Part shown: positions 59,020-64,000 of the stretch, one piece after another
Layout of the letters: every line of letters begins with the position of its first letter
Numbering within the stretch: position 1 is the first letter of the stretch
DNA from: Bacillota bacterium
GTDB taxonomy: Bacteria > Bacillota > Clostridia > Saccharofermentanales > Fastidiosipilaceae
NCBI GenBank assembly: GCA_023420115.1
Contig: JAEZWR010000042.1
Location: 49,651-113,650 of the forward strand
DNA: 64,000 nucleotides
Direction of reading: 5' to 3'
Program-made: the position numbers and the translations under genes
Notes under the pieces: model-generated
The model's input: only the letters and a program-made list of their open reading frames with translations
The model's database searches: none
What the model was told of the DNA's origin: nothing

Positions 59020-60825
59020 ATGCAAAAATTACAAAGTGACCATTTTTATCCGATACCAGGACTAAAGTCAATCAAAGAACTCTTTTATACATCTTGTAAG
59101 AAACACGCCGATTTCCCTTATATTCACTGGCGCAACAAACCCAAGGAAGCTGTAATTACCAAAACTTATATGGACTGCGAGGAAGATGTTAACTCCTTTG
59201 CTACATACTTAAGTGGTGCTGATATTTCAGCTTCACGTCTAGCAATTATGGGCGAAAATTCTTACGCTTGGATTGTCTCATATTTTGCAACTCTTCTTCA
59301 TCTAGATTGTGTAGTCCCTCTGGATAGGATGCTAAAATCTAGTGAAATTATTCAACTTTTAGTTAGGGCCAAGGTTGATACTTTTGTTATAGATGCAAAA
59401 TTCTATTTAGATTTTGGGCAAGAACTTAAAAATGTTCAAACACTTCGTAATGTCATCATAATGAATGCTGAAAAATTAAGTGATAAACAAGAAATTGAAT
59501 TTACGCATTTATTAGAATCAAACAAACTCACAACCTTTGCTATGGCTATAGAAAATGGTCGCAGCAAATACAAATTAGATTCATCTATTATCGACAAAGA
59601 AACTGTCATAGATAACCGTAAACCTCAAGTATTAATTTTCACCTCTGGTACTACTGCTAATTCTAAAGGGGTGCTATTAAGTCAATATGCACTCGCATCT
59701 GATGTAAATTCTCTAATGGGAGTTGTCAATTTTGGTGTTGGTACAAGAATGCTCTCTCTGCTTCCTTTGAGTCACACATTCGAAAATACTTGCACTCTAC
59801 TTTGTGGAACACAGATTGGAGCAGAAATATATATTTGTGACGGTCTCAAATATATACAGGAAAATCTCAAAGAATTTAAAATTTCCCTCATCGTATCCGT
59901 TCCTGCCGTCTTTGAGCAGATGTATAGACGGATTATGCTTCAAGCAAAAAAGAGTAACAAGGACACTAAATTATTAAAGGCAATAAAGGTATCCAACATC
60001 CTAAGAAAGGTAGGGATTGATTTAAGAAAATTCTTATTCAAGGAAATTATGGGACCGCTTGGTGGTGAGCTTCATTGGGCGATTCAAGGTGGCGCTTCTT
60101 TAAAAAAAGAAATAATCGACTTTTTCGATGCAATTGGCTTGAGAATATGTCAGGGCTACGGACTTACTGAAATGGCGCCGGTAGTCGCTGGCTGTAATAC
60201 TGGAAGATTTGTATCTGGCACAGTTGGTAGAGCCTTGAGTAATATTGATATTTATATTGATAGTGAGGATCCATCTACCCCCGGAGAAATTTTAATCAAG
60301 TCAGAAAGTGTTATGTCTGGCTACTATGAAGATGACGAAGCGACTCGAGCTGTCATAGACGATAATGGTTTCTTCCACACTGGTGACCTTGGTATTATTA
60401 ATTCTAAATCTGGCTGTCTCAAAATCACTGGTAGATTAAAGTCCATGATTGTACTTGATAATGGTAAAAAGGTATTCCCCGAAGAAATCGAGGAGGAAAT
60501 AAGAAATAAGGATCTTAGCTCAGTCAAAGACGTCTTCGTATATGCCCATCCAGCAGAAAAGGGCGACGTTATTCTCACCGCTAAATTCCTCATAGACAAG
60601 AAACATTTGAATGAAGAAGAATTAGAACGCACTATCGATGAGATAAACCAAAGTCTACCTTCATTCAAAAGAATCAAGTCATACTATATGACAGAAACAG
60701 ACTTCATAAGAACAACCACTCTTAAATTAAAAAGACAAAAAGAGTTTGAGAAGACTCTCAAGAATTTAGATGAATTAGGATATACTCTCAAGGACATTCA
60801 AGGAAAATGTATAGAAAGTATATAA
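59020..60825 (+). CDS. AMP-binding enzyme, long-chain acyl-CoA synthetase-like
   Basis: 601 residues of the adenylate-forming superfamily. Core motif FTSGTTANSKGVLLS at about 209-223, LPLSHTFEN, QGYGLTEMAPV, FFHTGDLGII and the C-terminal GRLKSMIVLDNGKKVFPEEIE are all present; the catalytic Lys probably lies in TTLKLKRQKEF near the end. It most resembles FAA1-type long-chain acyl-CoA ligases. AAAGGAG is 5-6 nt before the ATG. No lipid genes adjoin it, so the substrate is open. Confidence 0.88.
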   Translation: MQKLQSDHFYPIPGLKSIKELFYTSCKKHADFPYIHWRNKPKEAVITKTYMDCEEDVNSFATYLSGADISASRLAIMGENSYAWIVSYFATLLHLDCVVPLDRMLKSSEIIQLLVRAKVDTFVIDAKFYLDFGQELKNVQTLRNVIIMNAEKLSDKQEIEFTHLLESNKLTTFAMAIENGRSKYKLDSSIIDKETVIDNRKPQVLIFTSGTTANSKGVLLSQYALASDVNSLMGVVNFGVGTRMLSLLPLSHTFENTCTLLCGTQIGAEIYICDGLKYIQENLKEFKISLIVSVPAVFEQMYRRIMLQAKKSNKDTKLLKAIKVSNILRKVGIDLRKFLFKEIMGPLGGELHWAIQGGASLKKEIIDFFDAIGLRICQGYGLTEMAPVVAGCNTGRFVSGTVGRALSNIDIYIDSEDPSTPGEILIKSESVMSGYYEDDEATRAVIDDNGFFHTGDLGIINSKSGCLKITGRLKSMIVLDNGKKVFPEEIEEEIRNKDLSSVKDVFVYAHPAEKGDVILTAKFLIDKKHLNEEELERTIDEINQSLPSFKRIKSYYMTETDFIRTTTLKLKRQKEFEKTLKNLDELGYTLKDIQGKCIESI

Positions 60826-60852
60826 GTAGTGCCGAATGACACTACTTATATA
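60819..60852. terminator. Bidirectional hairpin between acyl-CoA synthetase and fumC
   Basis: Perfect 13-bp stem TATATAAGTAGTG / CACTACTTATATA with an 8-base loop; the left arm includes the synthetase stop codon. The T-run is weak, but the position between convergent genes fits a terminator. Confidence 0.6.
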
Positions 60853-60909
60853 TTAATTGTAATCAAGCAAGTTGATTAAATACTTACTCAATAAATAATT
60901 ATGGCTATG

Positions 60910-62292
60910 CTAGATACCAAAAGCATCAGCCATAATTTTTTTGTATTCTTCGGAACTTAGCAAGTTCTGTTTGAGGACTTCATCTAATAAAGTACTTCCA
61001 TTTTTGTGTGCAAGCTTAGCAATTTCTGCAGCCTTGTCATAGCCAAGTTTAGGACTAAGTGCAGTTACTAACATTAAAGATTGATCTAATTTTCTCTTCA
61101 TCTCATCTCTATTAACCTTTATCCCTCTAATACATCTTTCTGCAAAAGACTTCATTGCATCAGATAGTAATCTGGCAGATTGAATGAAAGTATAGATCAT
61201 AAGTGGCATATAGACATTGAGTTCAAAATTTCCTTGACTCTCTGCAAATTGCATAGTGCTGTTGTTGCCAATAACTCTAAGAGATACCATGCTCATTGCT
61301 TCACACTGTGTGGGATTAACTTTACCTGGCATAATGGAAGATCCTGGTTCATTGGCTGGTAAAATAAGTTCTCCTAGACCACTCCTCGGTCCACTAGCTA
61401 GCCAACGGATATCATTGGCTATTTTTAAAAGGTGTGTAGCTAAGGTTGACATAGATGCATGAATTTGTGTTATAGCATGTTTGGAAGATAATTCAGCAAA
61501 TTTATTTTCAGAAGCTTCAAATTCAACTCCTGTACGTTCTTTTAAGAGTTTACATATATCAATATCAAAATTTTTGGCTGCATTTAAGCCTGTGCCTACT
61601 GCTGTACCACCTATAGCTAATTTTAACAAGGCCGAGTAATCATGTTTGATATTTTCTTCTGATGAACGGAGTATGCTAATCCAAGCTGAGACTTCTTGAG
61701 AAAAAGCTAGTGGAACAGCATCTTGTAAATGTGTTCTACCAAGCTTCATCACCCCTTTTTCTCGTTCCGAAAGATTATCTAGTTCATCAATTAAAGTCTT
61801 TATAGATGGCAAAAGTTCTTTTCTAACGATTGCTTCAGCAGATATATGCATAGCTGTTGGAAAGGTATCATTTGAACTTTGTGAGCAATTAACATCATCA
61901 TTTGGGTGCACTTTTTTCCCCAGACGGTGAGAAGCTAAGTTTGCTATCACTTCATTTACATTCATATTGCTCTGTGTTCCACTTCCTGTCTGCCAAACTG
62001 ATAAAGGGAATTCTATATCGTGTTTACCTTCCTGAACTTCTCTTGCCACTTCTCTGATATATTTTGATTTATCTGCGTCAAGGCGACCATTATTTTCATT
62101 TACAACGGCGGCAAGTTCTTTTAGCAAGGCAAGGGAGTATATTTGAAGAAAGGGCATTTTTTCTTCACCGATTGGAAAATTCTGTAAGCTTCTCTGGGTC
62201 TGTGCACCCCACGCTCTATCTGCTGGAACTTTTATCTCGCCTATCGAATCAGATTCTATTCTAAATATTTCTTCATATTTATGATTTTCCAT
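60910..62292 (-). CDS. fumC: Fumarase class II
   Basis: Fumarate hydratase, 460 residues. WGAQTQRSLQNF, GSGTQSNMNVNEVIAN, SQSSNDTFPTAMH, GRTHLQDAVPL and GSSIMPGKVNPTQCEA; the last, with PTQCEA, separates fumarase from aspartase. No iron-sulphur cluster is needed by this class, which suits an oxygen-exposed host. It stands alone between the acyl-CoA synthetase and the KilA-N gene. Confidence 0.96.
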   Translation of the reverse strand: MENHKYEEIFRIESDSIGEIKVPADRAWGAQTQRSLQNFPIGEEKMPFLQIYSLALLKELAAVVNENNGRLDADKSKYIREVAREVQEGKHDIEFPLSVWQTGSGTQSNMNVNEVIANLASHRLGKKVHPNDDVNCSQSSNDTFPTAMHISAEAIVRKELLPSIKTLIDELDNLSEREKGVMKLGRTHLQDAVPLAFSQEVSAWISILRSSEENIKHDYSALLKLAIGGTAVGTGLNAAKNFDIDICKLLKERTGVEFEASENKFAELSSKHAITQIHASMSTLATHLLKIANDIRWLASGPRSGLGELILPANEPGSSIMPGKVNPTQCEAMSMVSLRVIGNNSTMQFAESQGNFELNVYMPLMIYTFIQSARLLSDAMKSFAERCIRGIKVNRDEMKRKLDQSLMLVTALSPKLGYDKAAEIAKLAHKNGSTLLDEVLKQNLLSSEEYKKIMADAFGI

Positions 62293-62518
62293 ACTTCTCT
62301 TGTTCCCTTCGCCATAGTAATTTAGACTCTATTTTACACCACGCTGGGGCATAGTTGAGCAAGTTTTTGTAGTTCAATTACTGGCGATAGTACGATTCTA
62401 TATTTATTCTTGTTATTCTTGGGAACAAAAGAAGTTGGGAGATATAGGCAAAGTCTATATAGGTTTAGCAAAACTATGACCAAACAATACATCAATGAAA
62501 GAATTTTTAACTTTTACT

Positions 62519-63367
62519 CTATTTCTTTGACTTATCTTCTAATCTTTTAATTCCTGTATTATTCAACTTTTCGATTGACATCAGTTGAGTTCTAGCAAGT
62601 TTTCTGAGTTCTATCATTCTTTCTTTTTGAGCCATGCCTTTACTGATTAAAACTGCGTTATAACTTTCCATATTAGCAAGCACCAATAACTCATTTAGGT
62701 TTGCATAATCTCTTATATTACCTTTCAAGTCAGGATTTTCTTCACGCCACTGTTTAGCTCTTTTGTTAAATAGGGCAACATTGAGCATATCTGCTTCACT
62801 TGCATATTTGTAAGATAATTGCTCGTTGGTAAGGTCCTTTAAGAGATATTCTTTTATTGCCTCTGTATGGATTTTGTAGTTTATCTTTGATAGCTCTCTA
62901 TTAAGATTCCAGCCTAATGACAATCTTGAGTTTTCATCTGATTTAAGTCTTTTGTAGTCTTGAATAATATATAGCTTAAATTCTGGTGAAATCCATGAAG
63001 CGAATTCCATTGCTATATCACTATGAGCAAATGTGCCTCCATATCGTCCTGACTTAGAAACAATACCTATTGCATTTGTCTTTTCAATCCATTTTTGTGG
63101 AGATAGTGTAAAAGCGTTTGAACCTGCTTCATTTTTAAACCTATCGAATTCGATAGGTTTAAAATCAGGATTATGCATTGATTCCCATAAACCTAAAAAT
63201 TGAATATTATCTTTACTTCTCAACCAGTTATTAATAACAATAAATGGATCATCACTTTTATATCTAGCAATATCCGTAAGACATATGTAGTCATTTTTTA
63301 AGTCTTCAGTATAAATTTGAATAGAAAATCCTTTTGCATTAATCGTCTCTTTTTTCACCTTGGACAT
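62519..63367 (-). CDS. KilA-N domain protein
   Basis: 282 residues. A KilA-N domain occupies the first 145 or so: YICLTDIARYK, VINNWLRSKDNIQFLGLWE, GRYGGTFAHSDIAMEFASWISPEFKLYI. The C-terminal half is helical with an AKQWREENPDLKGNIRDYA segment. KilA-N proteins are DNA-binding and occur in phages and in type I restriction loci. Here it is divergent from a decayed hsdS. A good ribosome binding site (GGAGG) precedes the ATG. Confidence 0.88.
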   Translation of the reverse strand: MSKVKKETINAKGFSIQIYTEDLKNDYICLTDIARYKSDDPFIVINNWLRSKDNIQFLGLWESMHNPDFKPIEFDRFKNEAGSNAFTLSPQKWIEKTNAIGIVSKSGRYGGTFAHSDIAMEFASWISPEFKLYIIQDYKRLKSDENSRLSLGWNLNRELSKINYKIHTEAIKEYLLKDLTNEQLSYKYASEADMLNVALFNKRAKQWREENPDLKGNIRDYANLNELLVLANMESYNAVLISKGMAQKERMIELRKLARTQLMSIEKLNNTGIKRLEDKSKK

Positions 63368-63526
63368 ATGAGTTCCTCCATTATGCTAATTAAGGACTTA
63401 CATCATTTATTTTCGTAATAGTTACACTAAATGACGCAGTAATCATTCATTTTTTTTGATTTTAAACTTTGTTTGAAGTTCTAAAACCCTTGTGTTTACT
63501 TGACTATTTGTTTACAACATTGTTAG

Positions 63527-64000
63527 GGATTTTATAACCATGATTGTGTAGATGGATTTACTCATGAAAGTGAATTCGTTCTCGTTGCAGAAGATTGTGC
63601 AAATAATTTAAAGAACTATCCAGTAAATCATGTAAAAGGTCGTATATGGGTAAAGAGTAATGCGTACGTCTTACATGAGAAACAAATGATTGCTGATATT
63701 CGAGTTTTTAGACGCTTATGATAATTACGAAAGTCCCAAGCAAGCAAAAATAGGCTCATTTTCCCCCACTTAGACCGTCTCATCACCTTTCATTAGCGCA
63801 AGTGTAATAAACTGATCAACACAAAGAAATCGATGTTAAAAAATTGTTCCCGAAATTCGTTTTCATGGATTTGCTGACGCTTGGGAACAGCGGAAGGTAT
63901 CAGAGTTGTTCAAAGTTACTCGTGGATATGTCCTTGCAGCAACTTTAACAGAGCCAACAAAAACGGATGAAAAGCCTTATCCAGTCTATTCTTCACAGAC
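63527..64000 (+). pseudogene. hsdS: Decayed type I restriction specificity subunit HsdS (partial)
   Basis: Fragments of one hsdS in several frames. 63527-63718 encodes the end of a target recognition domain (FVLVAEDCANNLKNYP, VKGRIWVKSNAYVL), then TGA. About 63744-63840 encodes the central conserved helix region (KIGSF, FPHLDRLITFH, stop, RKCNKLINTKKSML) with a frameshift and an in-frame TAG. From about 63850 the second half begins (PEIRFHGFADAWEQRKVSEL, VTRGYVLAATLTEP) and runs off the window. Around 50 residues are missing after the first fragment. hsdM and hsdR are not visible. Confidence 0.85.

Noticed and set aside
63830..63860. Phase-variable A6 tract switching hsdS on and off
   Set aside because: Removing one A would join an ATG to the PEIRF frame, but upstream hsdS fragments, stops and a deletion show general decay rather than a simple switch.
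62519..64000. Prophage, suggested by KilA-N
   Set aside because: No integrase, capsid, tail or lysis gene and no attachment-site repeat is seen; the tRNA-Ser is 9 kb away.

Overview
The window is AT-rich, densely packed DNA of a Gram-positive-type (Bacillota) anaerobe, most likely a Clostridia relative. The signs are a MurT/GatD lipid II amidation pair, T-box leaders, a DUF1846 protein, a bacterial V-type ATPase, purine-rich ribosome binding sites, and a surface protein with a thioester domain and a sortase-type tail. No marker places it below class level.

Layout. 1-9.3 kb: 5'-truncated magnesium transporter mgtE, a flavin reductase, a small thioredoxin-fold protein, gatD-murT, a large uncharacterised membrane protein and an NAD synthetase. 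9.3-19.2 kb: a complete nine-gene V-type ATPase operon, read leftward in the order H-I-K-E-C-F-A-B-D. 19.7-23.8 kb: thioredoxin, a ModE-like regulator, a uridine-kinase-family enzyme and a Ser-rich secreted protein. 23.9-27.7 kb: a permease/ATPase ABC exporter behind a small secreted two-cysteine peptide with a near-consensus promoter, a bacteriocin-like module. 28-31.4 kb: enolase and aspartase. 31.4-35.2 kb: a zinc-uptake ABC operon with a His-rich binding protein and two accessory genes. 35.4-41.7 kb: DUF1846 protein and a 1518-residue adhesin. 41.9-48.1 kb: secA and a three-gene TadE/TadG-like cluster. 48.8-53.3 kb: DUF438 protein, a methylglyoxal-synthase-like protein that lacks the catalytic residues, radC, and an HTH/HipA-like kinase pair. 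53.4-58.7 kb: tRNA-Ser and an aromatic-amino-acid-type ABC transporter with two binding proteins, each behind its own T-box. 59-64 kb: acyl-CoA synthetase family enzyme, fumarase, a KilA-N protein and a decayed hsdS gene running off the right edge.

How the genes fit together. Aspartase and fumarase together turn aspartate into fumarate and malate. The V-ATPase proteolipid keeps all five sodium ligands known from Enterococcus hirae NtpK, so the pump probably moves Na+. The two T-box specifier loops read UUC (Phe) and UAC (Tyr), so the two binding proteins of one transporter appear to respond to different uncharged tRNAs. This is the most informative regulatory reading in the window.

Best candidates for something undescribed: the Phe/Tyr split T-box transporter; the NAD synthetase whose glutaminase half has lost its Glu-Lys-Cys triad; the peptide-ABC module with direct/inverted repeats around its promoter; the thioester adhesin with an LAKTG rather than LPxTG signal; and the methylglyoxal-synthase-fold pseudoenzyme. 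All functions are read from sequence; no database search was run.
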